Origin: Bugula neritina
Taxonomy: Eukaryota; Bryozoa; Gymnolaemata; Cheilostomatida; Bugulidae
Assembly (NCBI GenBank): GCA_964035545.1
Contig: OZ037765.1
Location: 28,756,004-28,820,003, forward strand
Direction: 5' to 3'
DNA length: 64,000 nucleotides
Positions within the stretch are counted from its first letter, which is position 1. Each line of letters opens with the position of its first letter. The notes beneath the pieces were generated by a model. The model searched no databases and was not told the DNA's origin. It was given only the letters and a program-made list of their open reading frames with translations. The position numbers and the translations under genes were made by a program. Shown piece by piece: positions 13,726 through 26,522 of the stretch.

Positions 13726-16169
13726 ATCAATAGAGGCTTTTCACAAGCCCTCTGGGGACATTTGTATTTTGAAGTTGTCTCCTCCCAGAAGGGCGAAGTG
13801 TAGTCTCCATGATATATAGAACAAGCACATAAAATCAGTAGAAATTTAAGGTTTGTGGGAAGACTATTGCTAGTACAAGTTTCATTTTTTCTGAGATTAA
13901 TATTTTGGCATAAGCACACAGGTTAGCAGTTCGAGAAATTTTTTTAAAATTTTCTTTCTTCAAAAATCTTGAGAAAAATTAACTTCAAAGCATGTTTGTG
14001 GTTTTGGTTACTGCACGAGCAAGCTGAATTGGCAACTATGAGATAAGTCCCATTAATCAGTTGTTATGCTGGCTGTCATATTCAATTTATAGCTGTTGAC
14101 CTTTCAACTCTTTGGTCAGAATGTGCTGTTAACACAGTGTTAGAGCACTGCTACTCTGCTAGTGCACTGAATGAGACAGCAGATTCGCTGTGTTAGCATT
14201 TTCATTACACTTACACACTTATGCTATGATAATAGCTAGACTATAACCTCAACATCCATCATTTTCACAAAAAGCATTTTCACAAAGCTATAGATATATA
14301 TTAAATAGACAGATTAAATTTGTAGTATCAAAATGATGCGTGATAGCATGTGCACTTAATTACACTTTGAAGAGTTTGTGCTACATTATGTTCAAAGGAC
14401 CGTAAATGCTTTACATAGTTTCATGTTATGGCTAAAACTTCTTTAAAAGAAAAATATTACCAAGAAAAGCAAAGCTCAGTTTATGCAAAAATTTATTAAA
14501 AACACTTTATATTTAGGCAGGCATCTTTTCATTCAGTATCGATCCATCTTGAAATATTTTGTCTGCCCTATATCTTCATTGCATATTTTACAACAGGTCT
14601 AATAGTTTTATTTAAAAAATTTAATTGAAATGTTATATTTGATTTTAACTTACTCGCGCATGCCTATTTTAAGATAATAGCTGTAATATTCTAATTGGTG
14701 CTGTCGTGACTTATAGCCAACCTCTAAACTTTTATGTCATTCAAATATGGGTCTCAAATTTAAGAAAGGCTTTATATTTTATAACATTTTGTGACCCATG
14801 GGATCAGCCAAGCTAGTTGTATAACTGCAGTTGAGTGTCAATAACACTAGCTCATGATATTTGAAGCATGAGAAGTTGAGGAGCTATAACATTAAACAGT
14901 TTAACTGAAAATCCAAGCAAAATGTTAATAACCCAATTTTATCAACATGCTTTCACTGCTTCACGTGTAAGAATCTGCTTAATACTTTTCAACCAGAATT
15001 TCCTTCTAAAGTAATTTTCAGAGAATTCAGTTTATGCTGCAATTTGATGAGTTGGGAAACTTGGGCTTTCAGGTGCAGTAGTGATTAGCTTAGTTTACCT
15101 ATTTTATATTGTATATCCATTTTATTATATAACTATATTTTAACCTACCATACATTAACTAGGATCTTGAATCTACCGCAGCTGACGGAGATGACTACTA
15201 CACCCGAGGTAGATGCAGTACTAATGGAGAAATTGAGAAAAGCCTTTTTTCTAGATTAGAAATGTAGCAAAAAAGTTGTGTTATACACAACACCAACATT
15301 TGTAAAGAAAGTTAAAGAACTTAGGCTATCTCAATTTCTTCACTACTGCATGCTCCTAAATGCTACAAGCCACAGGCATAGTTAAGAAATAACAAAGCTG
15401 TAACACAAGGGCCTGAATGCCAACTGCTAAAAGGCTACCTCGGTTTTTGATTAAATTATCTAGATATATATTTATTTGAGCACAATTGTTACAATTGCAA
15501 TAGATGCATTTAACCTGTATTAGAAAATTAACCGACATATATCAAAGCACATTTCATATTCGTTCTATACTACAAATTTAATCTGTCTATTTAATATATA
15601 TCTATAGCTTTGTGAAAATGCTTTTTGTGAAAATGATGGATGTTGAGGTTATAGTCTAGCTATTATCATAGCATAAGTGTGTAAGTGTAATGAAAATGCT
15701 AACACAGCGAATCTGCTGTCTCATTCAGTGCACTAGCAGAGTAGCAGTGCTCTAACACTGTGTTAACAGCACATTCTGACTAAAGAGTTGAAAGGTCAAC
15801 AGCTATAAATTGAATATGACAGCCAGCATAACAACTGATTAATGGGACTTATCTCATAGTTGCCAATTCAGCTTGCTCGTGCAGTAACCAAAACCACAAA
15901 CATGCTTTGAAGTTAATTTTTCTCAAGATTTTTGAAGAAAGAAAATTTTAAAAAAATTTCTCGAACTGCTAACCTGTGTGCTTATGCCAAAATATTAATC
16001 TCAGAAAAAATGAAACTTGTACTAGCAATAGTCTTCCCACAAACCTTAAATTTCTACTGATTTTATGTGCTTGTTCTATATATCATGGAGACTACACTTC
16101 GCCCTTCTGGGAGGAGACAACTTCAAAATACAAATGTCCCCAGAGGGCTTGTGAAAAGCCTCTATTGAT
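13726..16169. repeat. Large inverted repeat: 603-bp arms, 1238-bp spacer
   Basis: The left arm (13726-14328) and right arm (15567-16169) are reverse complements of equal length without gaps. Reading both through I found one mismatch, G at 14114 against T at 15781. The arms end ATCAATAG on the outside, followed inward by a small imperfect hairpin (AGAGGCTT / AAGCCCTCT). No target duplication is evident in the flanks, and the spacer (14329-15566) holds no transposase-like frame. It could be a foldback transposon, a recent inverted duplication or an assembly artefact. The two short open frames that repeat on opposite strands are products of this symmetry, not genes. Confidence 0.9.
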
Positions 16170-17711
16170 TTATCTTATAAAATACTACCTCAAAGTTGTT
16201 AGTTTTGAAAAAAGAAATCTGTATACATGTAATAAGCATTATATTGTTCATTGCACTACCAAATTTCCAATGCATTGCATATATGCAAAAGCTTAACTTT
16301 TGGGCCATATATAGCACTTCATATAGCTTTCAACTGTCGATGCCGTGAATTTTTCTGTTATTTTAGGTCAATTTTGTACGTGTTAAAGCATTTTTAATGT
16401 GAGGCAATAATGCAGAGTTGTCTTTTCGTTTATATTTGTGGATAACTGAATTGGAATGGTTACATTTTGTTTCAGTGTGTGTTCCAATGTATACTGTCTA
16501 GAAACTAGGTTCGAATAACAGTAATCATTTTCAACTTTCTCAAAAGCTTTTTCATTTGTCAAACGCATACACTAAGACCAATTACAACAGGTTAGCTTTG
16601 ACGATCGCAACAACTCTGTCCTTGGAAGTCACGTGAAAGGTCACTATTATATACATAAATCTCAACATCCCCATTTCTACGAGGACAGACAGAAGCTAGG
16701 ATTAAATTTCTACTTCAGTCTGTGCCTGCATCTGTTGGAACTATCTTTTACTTTGAAAGTGCAGTAAAGTAAGTATACTATGTAGTAGTATATCTTGCAA
16801 ATACAATGTAAAAGTGACCCATGAAAAATTAGTATTGCTACTACAATATCAATAACTATAAGTATAAGCCTTTAACTTTTACTTTAACTTTAAGGTTAAC
16901 TTTAAGTTTAAGTCTGACCTTAAGACTAAGAGTAAGAGTAACTAACACTAACTGTAAAATATCAGATATTCATATTAATATTATTATTAGTCGTAGATAA
17001 TCATAATTATAATGATGATAAATAATTTACTAATGCACCTTTAGCTTTACCATAGGCTTGTAGCTTTTCATTGCGATTAAATTTAATTTTAGCTTTAAAT
17101 GATTTTTCAACATGAAGATTAAAAATAAAATGAAAATCAACTGAAGATACATTTGTGATAATTATAATCATAATGTGTAAGTAATTCAAATTATAATGAA
17201 ATTTAAATACTCATAGCTGAGTACTGCCATTTTTAATAATTATATTCATGCTGCTAATTAATAATGTAAGACTAAAGTAAATGTTAATGTTTTGTTTTTA
17301 TTTTCATGTATATAATATTGCTATTAGTCGTGCCTCTGTCTTCTAAGTTTTAAGTATTTAGTGTTGATGACCTGGGCAAGTAGAAAACTACATATATACC
17401 TTGTGATTAAAAGAGTATTAGCACATTATATAGATCTAGTATTGTTTTACCCCGACATCTCATCTTGATTTTATTATTTTAAATTAATATATTTACTGCC
17501 TCATTTACGAATAAAATTATTTATTACTCATGGTAAAGTATAAACTCACACTGGCAATAACAAGGAGTTTCCTGCATATTGGTTATGGCATTACTAGTAT
17601 TAACTAAGTCTCATAATTGTTGTGCTATCTATGGTCATTGTTATATGATGTAGACTTCTGTTAAATGTGAACCTACAAATTTTCAACTACTGAGTTCTAT
17701 TTTTAGGTATA
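16170..17711 (+). promoter_or_regulatory. Promoter and likely 5' non-coding exon of V-ATPase C
   Basis: A CLEAR-like box GTCACGTGAA lies at 16628-16637. A probable untranslated exon ends at 16768 before GTAAGTAT, and the coding exon begins after TTTTAG at 17706, five bases before the ATG. V-ATPase genes are known TFEB targets in vertebrates; that the box works here is inference. The intron includes tandem CTTTAA/TAAG-type cryptic simple sequence at about 16855-16945 and AT-rich filler. Confidence 0.4.
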
Positions 17712-20700
17712 ATGGCAGAGTTTTGGTTGGTTTCAGTTCCACCAGACAAGCATGGCCGCTCAGCTTTTGATAACATAACTCAAGAGACGGCAAATCATTC
17801 TGTAACATTCAGATTTAGTGTTCCCGACCTTAAGGTACAGTTAGGATTTTAAACAAATTAAAAACTGGACTTTCAAAAACTGCTAGAGATGTAAGAGTAT
17901 GACATAATTTTACGAAAGAAATATTTCTGCAGATTCAGGCCTTTCTCTAATCTCTATGTTGTGTTTTCAGGTTGGAACACTCGATGTTCTTGTCGGCCTG
18001 TCAGATGATTTAGGAAAATTAGATAGTTATTGTGAAATGTAAGTTATATTGAGATTTGCATGTTGAAAGACGGAATGTATATGTGTAGAGTTGCAACTGA
18101 CAAAATCATTTGCTTGTAGGATAGCGAAAAAGGTTTCTCACTATTTGGGAGATGTGTTAGAAGAAGATCGGGACAAACTTCACGATAATCTCCTCGCGAA
18201 TGGGTGTAAGATGTTACATAATTCTAATTATTTTTTAACTGGACCTGTTTACTAATTGGATTCACAACTTTATGTTTTGCGTTTTGAAGTTTAAAAATAA
18301 ATATGCAAGGTTTGGTGTTTTAGTGGATCTGCAAGCGTATCTTCAGAGGTTTCAGTGGGATATGGCCAAGTTTCCTATCAAGCAGTCTCTTAAGGCTATA
18401 GCTGATCAGATTAGCAAACAGATGAGTCAAATCGAAGCTGATCTCAAAACCAAGTCTACTTCTTACAACAACATTAAAGGAAATCTGCAGAACTTAGAGC
18501 GGAAGGCGACGTGAGTATTGTGTACACCTTCGCTTTGCAGAACTTACTGTGATTTGTTTAGATAAACAAGCTGAGAGTTGCTCCTGCTGGACTTAGCAGG
18601 CCCCTTGACTCGAGGGTCTAGAGTCTAGAGTCTAGACAATAGCTGTAGAATGTGTAGTCTCTGTGTCACATCTCATTTCTCTTGATATTTATAAACATCA
18701 TTCGAATTTATTTACCGAAAATGCTATATTGTTTTAAGCTACATACCAAAATGTTATGCTCATTAGGTAAATGATTTTAAAGATATTTAAATTTGTTCTA
18801 ACTTCTTGAAAGTAAAATGACACTTCTTTGTCATTTGCTAGTTTTTCACATGATGGACCAAATGCACTTTCTTCTACTGAACTTGTTGTTTGATTTACAG
18901 AGGAAGTCTGATGACCAGAAACCTGGGAGATATTGTGAGGAAGGAGGACTTTGTACTGGACTCTGAGTACCTTCAAACACTTCTGGTTGTTGTACCCAAG
19001 TGAGTGATAGAGAGCACTAGCAATGAGTTCTACACATGCGTTACCAGACTATTTTAGAATCCAGAATTGAATACAATGATACAGGATATATTTATTTATT
19101 GAAATGTTACTAAAATTTTAGCCTCATTTTTGATTTTAGCAATTACCCATGGCTGATTGCTAACTCAATTTGCAATATTTTGAGAAGTTAATTCAAGTTG
19201 ATATTTTTTTATTTTTCAACAAACATTTGATTTAATTTTTGCGATTTTGCTGAGTGTTTTTAGCTTTCTTTTCAATCTTTTTTCTTTCCAATCACTGTGA
19301 TAAAAAGGAAAGTTAGTGGCTTTTAAAGCTTTGTATTCAATAGTTATACTTTATATAATATTATTTTTTATAACTTGTTCCAACTTTTAACTTTTATAGA
19401 TTGTATCAGGATGACTGGAAAAAGAAATATGAGCAGTTAACGGAAATGGTGGCTCCTCGATCTAGCAAGTGGGTAGTTTATTGTTTACCATCTCATTTAC
19501 TTGGATCGAGAGTAGGTCATATCCTGTTGGAGGTTATAGAAAAAGAGAAAACTTGGAATGTTATAGAAGTGCCATAAACAGATTGATGCAAACTTATACA
19601 GATTGTGGTTTAATAAGTAATTACTACAATGTCTAGAGTGCTTTTTCTTAATGTATTAAATGTATTACTATTTGTCTTAAGTCAATGTGCGAATGAATGT
19701 TTTGCTTTTTTAGGTTGTTGTTTGAGGATGGAGATCACACGCTTTACAACGTAACACTATTTAAAAGAGTTATTGATGAGTTCAAATATAAGTGTAGAGA
19801 GAACAAGTATGTTGAATTCTTAATTAGTAAAATTTTCACTCAAACCGAACATGTGTAGGTTGGGAGTTGCGTATCTCATCTCTTAGTCAATGATTTCAAA
19901 TTCCTGAACACTGCTTTTTGCTGTGATTTTTAAATACGGTATACAATTGCCGTAGATATAATTGTATGTTTATGTTGTCTTGACTGAACTATTTTGGAGT
20001 TACTGGTGTAGTCTCTGTTTTAACAGCATCAATCCAGTACATTGCATTTAGTTATTCATTGATTTTTGTATCTGATTTAGATTTACTGTTAGAGATTTCG
20101 TTTACAATGAAGAAGAACTACAAGCTGGCAAAAATGAGATTCTTAAACTTTCAACTGACAAGAAAAAGCAGTTTGTGAGTAGAGTAGATTATGTAGCGGT
20201 TTGAATTCTGCTAGAGTTTCTTGTATTATGAAATTTTGGTTTATAACCAAGTATTGAACTACTGTTACAGTCTTCTAGGTGTACGTATGTGTCTAAGCAG
20301 TGTTTTGCTTTTCTTGCAATATGAAATTTGGAGTTGTCAAAAGTTTCACTCATGTACATATAATATATACATGTATGTATATTATGTATATGTGTAATAT
20401 TAGGGTATTGTAGAATATGCGGGCCAGATAAAAAGTATTTGTTTTATAAAATTTATTTAAGTTTTGTCAACATTTAGGATACGGTAAAGCCAGTAGAAGA
20501 AATTCCCACTTCAAATCAAGTTATGAAGTTATTCGTTGCTACTTTAACTTTAACATAAACTGTTTCTACTTCAGGGTCCCCTGGTTAGATGGCTCAAAGT
20601 TAACTTTAGTGAGTCATTCACTGCCTGGGTACATGTGAAAGCGTTGCGTGTGTTTGTTGAGTCAGTGCTAAGGTATGTACTGTGTGTACTGCTTATAAAC

Positions 20701-21390
20701 TTAGATTGTGAAAATTAACAGTCTTATAGATTTGCCCTCTTAGCAGCTATTAATGTGTTTTGCTACAGATATGGATTGCCTGTGAACTTCCAAGCTGTAC
20801 TAATGCAGCCACATAAAAAGAGCAGCCGGAAGCTACATGAAATATTGAGTGCAATGTATGCCCATCTCGATAATGCAGGCGCTGTTTCCAAACAAGATGT
20901 AAGTCTTACACCTTGCTTATTACAGTTATGATGAAACTCAGTTATAGCATCTAGGGTGGGACATGTCCCTATTGCAAGCTAACAATTTTACCTTCATAAT
21001 TCAGAGATTCATTGAACCCTTGTATGTGCTATACCTTAAACTGGCTTTGAAACAACAGGCTTACCTTGTAAACATGAACCTTATTCTTTAATATAATTCA
21101 ACAACAGAGAAATATCGTTACCATAATAGTAGTACATATACTTAGGATAAACATAACAGGCTGAAAGTTATTGCTGCTATTGTGCTCTGTTTTAGAGCAA
21201 GTTGATAATTATAACTGTGATAGTAATATTCTGCTGATTTGTGATTGATTACTTTGACTGATGGTTTCTCTTACAAATCTGTTCAAATGTTGTTTGTTTT
21301 TTACTACAGATGGATATTCCAGGGTTCCAGCACCTACACGCAGACTACTACCCGTATGTCTTTTATAAATTAGATGTAGCCATGGGATAG
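17712..21390 (+). CDS. ATP6V1C1: V-type proton ATPase subunit C
   Basis: Subunit C of the peripheral V1 sector, which bridges the catalytic head and the membrane V0 sector and governs their reversible assembly. Coding exons: 17712-17834, 17971-18038, 18120-18205, 18324-18510, 18901-18999, 19400-19468, 19714-19806, 20081-20174, 20575-20672, 20769-20898 and 21310-21390. They join in frame to 375 residues (human C1 has 382). The protein starts [10 protein letters not shown] as in the family and keeps [31 protein letters not shown], a [15 protein letters not shown]-type segment, [20 protein letters not shown] and the YGLPVNFQ and YYPYVFYK regions near the end. The second donor is GTAAGA at 18206; using the GT two bases earlier would break the frame. 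An AATAAA lies at 21412-21417. Paralogues C1 and C2 of vertebrates cannot be told apart here, so C1 is used as the generic symbol. Confidence 0.97.
18616..18636. repeat. Short tandem repeat, GTCTAGA x3
   Basis: Three exact 7-base units in an intron of the V-ATPase C gene. Confidence 0.7.
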
Positions 21391-21687
21391 ATTTACTCAC
21401 TTTATTTTACCAATAAATGCCATAAAAACGGAATTTGCTAGGCTATTGTGTCAATGGAAATGTACCCAGCTGACAATATGTTGTAGTGTGTATATTTTGG
21501 ACACAGTTTAAAGCAGGCAGCTGCTTCAACAAACAAACATTGTATATTTTTATTCTATACAGTCTACACATAATTTAAAACAAATATATCATTATTTATA
21601 ATATGTCATTATTTTATATATCATGGTTAATAAATGGACGGATAAAATATCGGCACTGTTGTATATACATGATTATACGGTAACTTC
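21391..21687. terminator. Shared convergent 3' region with opposing poly(A) signals
   Basis: Between the stop codons of V-ATPase C (+) and DNAAF1 (-). AATAAA at 21412-21417 serves the + gene. TTTATT at 21549-21554, read as AATAAA on the - strand, lies about 135 bases past the DNAAF1 stop; another TTTATT lies near 21401. The two 3' ends may therefore overlap. Confidence 0.55.
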
Positions 21688-24600
21688 TCAATCAAGTTCA
21701 TCAAATTCGTTGTTGTCTAATAGATTGGGTGTTGATGTTGGCTTAGAAGGTACATTAAGTAGATCTTCCAGTTGCGTTAAATTAGTTTTGTTGTCTGCCT
21801 TCTGCTCTTTGACTTTCTCATCAATCTGCAGGAACCCAAATAACAGTTAGGCCAATGTTGTGTGCAGAACATTCATGTGATAGGTATGGGTAAAAGTTGC
21901 TAGGCACAAACACAAGAGATCTATAATCTCACCTCCTCAATTAGGTTGATGCCAGTAAAATGAGTTCGCTCTGGCGTTTCAATCTGTTCAGACGTTTCGT
22001 CTTCGTCCACATCTTCAAGCTCTGGCATATCCTACGAGCAAATAATGTCTATGACATGAGTTGATAGCATAGATTTAGAGGTCGGCCATTTTAGTTGAAA
22101 CAGTTAAATTTTAATGTAGATAAATATATAACCTAAAACCCCATAATTTCACGGAAGTTATATTTCTGCTGCACACATCTTCATGATATGTAGATTCAAT
22201 ACAAGACGGTGACACAGCAAGCTCTAAAGTACGATTCACACTATTACAAACTGGAATAGGGAGGGGGGGTAAATTTGACAGTGCACCTTACAAGGTGCAC
22301 CCTTGCTCAGCCTTTCTGTATTATTTTTTGCTACAATGTATTACAATAATATCAAAAATTTAATTAATCATAGTTGTATAAATTACAAATTAGCTCACCC
22401 TGTTGCACATTTACTAAAGCTGCTAAATTTGTTTTGTGCACGAACCTGTTAACAAAATCCAACCTGAAGAAAATTGTCCAAACTCACAATAATATGACTT
22501 ATACTTCACTTACACCATAAATATCTTCTATGAGGTTAGCTGAAGGTTGAGAAGTAAGTTCCGGCACCTCCTCGTCAGGTAACTCTGTGATGAGAATTTT
22601 ATTCCTAGTACTAGAGTCCGGCGGAGTGGGATCAGCCACGCAGTCTACAATGTTCAGCTATAACAATGACTAACACAGCCTGCACTGCCTGGAATAACTT
22701 TATTATAAAAATAGTGAAAGTATCAGGACTTTCTTGAAAGTTTTATTAAACTCATATAAAAAATTCTATGTTTGATTTTATTACCACAGGTTAGGTTCTA
22801 ACTCACAGATAACAAGACCTCTATTTCTGTATTTATTGCTGTTTGATTATGAGCATGTGTTTGCAACTACAGTCAATAGTTTTATAACAATGAATTAAGA
22901 CTTTTCAGAGAGATCTAATAACAAGAAATAAAAGCTTGGTTACCATTGACAATCTTGTCGATGAATGCAGACGTATCAGACTGTCGAGTCACCTGCTTCC
23001 TGTTGCCATAAATGCTCTCCGCTTGCTGAGTATTGCTGGACTTTATGGTAGGGAGTTCCAAGTCTTCAGATGTAATTTCTTCTACCGGTTTTACATCATC
23101 CTAAATAATAACAAAACTTCAATAAATTTTATAAAAAAGAATAAAAATAATATTTTTGATGACCTGCATATTCTACAATACCCTAATATTACATGTATAC
23201 ATATGCATTAGTGAAACTTGACTTCTCCAAGGTTACATGGTATACACAAGGCTACAGAAAAAGTCTACATACCATACAATCAGTAGGGCATGTAAATTTA
23301 CCCTGACTTTGAATAAAGCACATTTTACCTGCCATGATTAGAGAATATAAGCTGTACCTATTTTATTTTCTTCTATTAATAACATACAGTCTTGCAAAAA
23401 CTAAACAATAGAGTTATATACTAGTAGAAGGCTATTGACAACTTGTTATACAAACTTAGCTTACTTGCAGAGTTGTACCTTCAGCATCATACTCCTGCTG
23501 CTCCAATTCCCGACCCTCTTTGGTCTGAACCATTTCCCCAGTATCCAGTCGGATGGCTTTACCAGTGAGCCAGTCCACGGAACCAGGATCAACTTTAGGG
23601 GCGCTATCGGGCTCCCCGCCAGCTGCTAAATGCTCAGCTAACAATCTTTCATTATGTCTTCTAGCTTCTCCTTTGTTTCTTAACTCCAGCAGTGCTGCAA
23701 TCAATTAAAATATAAATATCTCTAGCCTATGTAACAGCAAGCAAAACCTGCTTTATACAGACAGTAGCTTATTCAATGTTATAAAACACACCATAGCACC
23801 CTGCTATATAGAATAGCCACATGTATCACTGGGATTCGAACCCGAGACCTCCGGCTTGCAAGCAGGAGCGCTAATCATTACACCACAGGGGCCACTGTGT
23901 AATTTCAACACTACATACCATACACTCTTACATCTACAGTATATTATATAGATAAATAGAAGTAAGTACCATTCACACTGTCTGATATCTGCTTTCTCTC
24001 CTTGCTAATCCACTGCTCTCTCTCTAACTTCTCAGCCTCTACACCTCCTGCAGCCCAGGCCTCCGCACAAGCTCTGTCTTTAGGGAACACAGGTCTATCA
24101 TCTAAATACTGCAGCTCCTTCTACAGGCGCACAACAAGTACTTATAAGAGCTATAAAAGCGTTGTATTTTTCATACGTCCATTCAGTTTCACCAAATTAT
24201 AGAGAAAACAATTATTTTAACCATTATATATATTCTGTGGTTAAAAGGCTCGCCTCAAATTGCTCAAAGAGTTAAGTTTTCTCACAAAGTTCAGTAACAA
24301 AATTACTTTTATTTTCTGTTCCCGACAAATACTCCTGCCTTATTCTCATACCTACCTGTGACTCCCAATAACTAACAAATGTTGTTCTAATAACTTGAAA
24401 TACTTACACATTTCACAATCAGAGTCTTTCTATAATTCTTTATCTTTTTAATAACAGGATTACCCATAAGGTTAAGAACTCTCTAAAAAGTAGCATTTCA
24501 TATTAAAAGTTTACAATACAATACTATAAAATTATATATGCAAACAATCAATTAAATAACTAAAAGGTGTAACAAGTTGTTGCAAATTGAAAGAGAATAC

Positions 24601-26522
24601 ATATATGAGAAGATTAGAGTATGCATTCTCAGCTCACCAAATGCTCCATAGCGCCAAATATCTCCAACACCTCTGGGTCATCAATCTTGTTATATGAGAG
24701 ATCAATGACACTGAGCTCTTTACAATCGACAAGGTGAGCGATATCTTCAGCATGTTTCAGCTTGTTGTGGGATATTTGAAGAGAATGGAGTACCGGCAGA
24801 CAACCTGGTAATTACCAATCAAAAACTCCATACAAGACTGTGAAATCAAATCAACAGTACTTTATAATAACATGATTTAGCATTGATTTCCAGAAAATAA
24901 AAATCTTCATGAAACATCAAATATAAAGTTATCCACAATGCAAATGCAGTTGTTCTTTCTTACTTTTGAAGTCAACTAAAACTCACTTAGATTCTCCAAT
25001 CTTTTGATAACATTGTTGCTGAGGTTCAGAGTATCCAGCTGTTGTAAGGGCTGCAGGTTTTCTATTCTTCCAATCAAATTCTGTTGCAGGTAAAGACAAC
25101 GAAGTTCTTGCTGACAGTCTAAATTTTTTATGACTCTAATTCCATTGCATTCCAGCCAGAGACACCTGAGTCCTGTGTATTCTTCTAAGCATTCTATTTC
25201 ATAGATTCCTAAAGGCATAGTTGACGATACAATATACACAAACTGTAGTGACAACTGCTACTTTAACTACAAACATAAATTTTATTTCATTACATGAAAA
25301 ACACATGTCACTGCAATAATATATTTTGAAGATAGGCCAACAAAACACTTTTCATTGATATGGTAACCAGATGCAGGGTAAGATGAATTACTGTCTGTTG
25401 CTTATAAATATGGTAGTATCTGTATGCACCAAATGTGTTTAGAGTGAACATAAAACCTATTTTTACCTTTATAGTGAAGATAAAGCACGTCATTTAAACT
25501 GGGAGTTGTGTAAAGTTTCAGCTTTTTGCAATGATCCTTCAGAAATGCTTTTGTTATCCTGAAAAATAGTTTCAACAAAGAAGTGAGTAAAAATGTTGAT
25601 TTAGAAGAAGATATATGCTACAAGCTATAAAGACAATCACATTTTTCATAGCAAAAATCGGGTATAAAATAGTTTATAACTCAATGTTTGCTGGTACTAG
25701 GTACCAAGAGAAGAAAGTTATATAGAGCAGGTAAAACACAAAAGTTAAACTAAAAGACAAACATCATTTAAAATATATATTCATTTTTCAAGATTGAAGC
25801 CAGATGATGTTATAATATAGCAGTTCATCATGTTTGAACAGGGAATCAAATCATAATAATATTTTATGCAAACTCACCTAAAGTAATCATTTTTTGGTTG
25901 CTCAACTTTTTCTGGTGAAGTTGCAGCTGGTTCAACAGTTTCTCCTGCTTTCACACCAGATTCTGTAATATCATGATTGGAGGTGTTACTCTTGTCAGAG
26001 AGTACCTTACCAGTTGATGGTGAAGGGTCTGCACTCTGCTCAATGCGCAACTTCTTTTCTGTTAGCTCACCTGCTCCTACAATCACACAGCATGTGAGCT
26101 GTACATTAATTTTACAAAACAAATAAGACAACTTTCAAGGAATTATCGGCTAAAATAGTTGAGATTTAGAACTGCTTGTCAACACAAGCTACGTGTTTAC
26201 CAATGCTTTGTTGGAGTTTAGCTTTAATAAGTATAAACAGCATAAACAATAACTATAACTATAAGTATAACAATGATATTTTTTTAGGATTTCAAGTGTT
26301 CTGCCTACTCGTGAATAAATTAAAGTAAGAAGACAATATTTAGATTATATTGATAGTGAAACCGAGTGCGACCGTGACCACATCTAGATCTACCAACGCT
26401 CGCATCGACATTTAATTTTAAATTGGTATTGATGCTCTCACAGTCAGTCATCAGTGTCACTTTGACTCACCATTTTGATCTGAAAACTCCGATTCGGAAG
26501 TTATTTCTTCAATTAAAGGCAT
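21688..26522 (-). CDS. DNAAF1: Dynein axonemal assembly factor 1 (LRRC50/ODA7)
   Basis: Cytoplasmic factor needed to preassemble dynein arms of motile cilia. Exons in order of transcription: 26522-26471, 26076-25878, 25558-25467, 25208-24987, 24804-24638, 24482-24408, 24120-23970, 23694-23465, 23100-22944, 22644-22514, 22031-21933 and 21825-21688. The joined frame gives 570 residues (human 725). An acidic N-terminus precedes [17 protein letters not shown], then SDS22-type leucine-rich repeats at about residues 115-270 ([47 protein letters not shown]). The diagnostic cap [18 protein letters not shown] follows at about 273-291, then a charged helix and an acidic C-terminal half. The C-terminal half is shorter than in human, which carries extra repeats there. 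The start MPLIEE is the first Met in the first exon. Identification rests on the LRR-cap region. Confidence 0.95.
23822..23893 (-). repeat. tRNA-derived element (SINE head or tRNA pseudogene)
   Basis: Read on the - strand this has a pol III A box (TGGTGTAATGATTAG) and a perfect B box (GGTTCGAATCC) at tRNA spacing, with a TTGCAA anticodon-loop-like centre. The acceptor stem does not pair (GGCCCCT against GTGATAC) and the T stem has a mismatch, so a working tRNA is unlikely. It sits in a DNAAF1 intron in the same orientation as the gene. A SINE body may continue towards 23700, but I cannot define its end. Confidence 0.6.

Noticed and set aside
13722-13919. Open frame repeated on the opposite strand at 15976-16296
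   Set aside because: Both lie in the arms of the inverted repeat, so the identical peptides are a consequence of the duplication. There is no domain, signal peptide or splice context.
15164-15208. Possible 45-base exon (DLESTAADGDDYYTR) with AG and GT borders in the repeat spacer
   Set aside because: Reads well, but no neighbouring exon in a matching phase supports it and no gene is known around it. Kept only as a note.
16383-17189. Short - strand frames near the V-ATPase C promoter
   Set aside because: AT-rich, Lys/Asn/Ile-biased chance frames without splice or domain support.
23822-23893. Functional tRNA gene
   Set aside because: Acceptor stem and part of the T stem fail to pair, so it is annotated as a tRNA-derived repeat.
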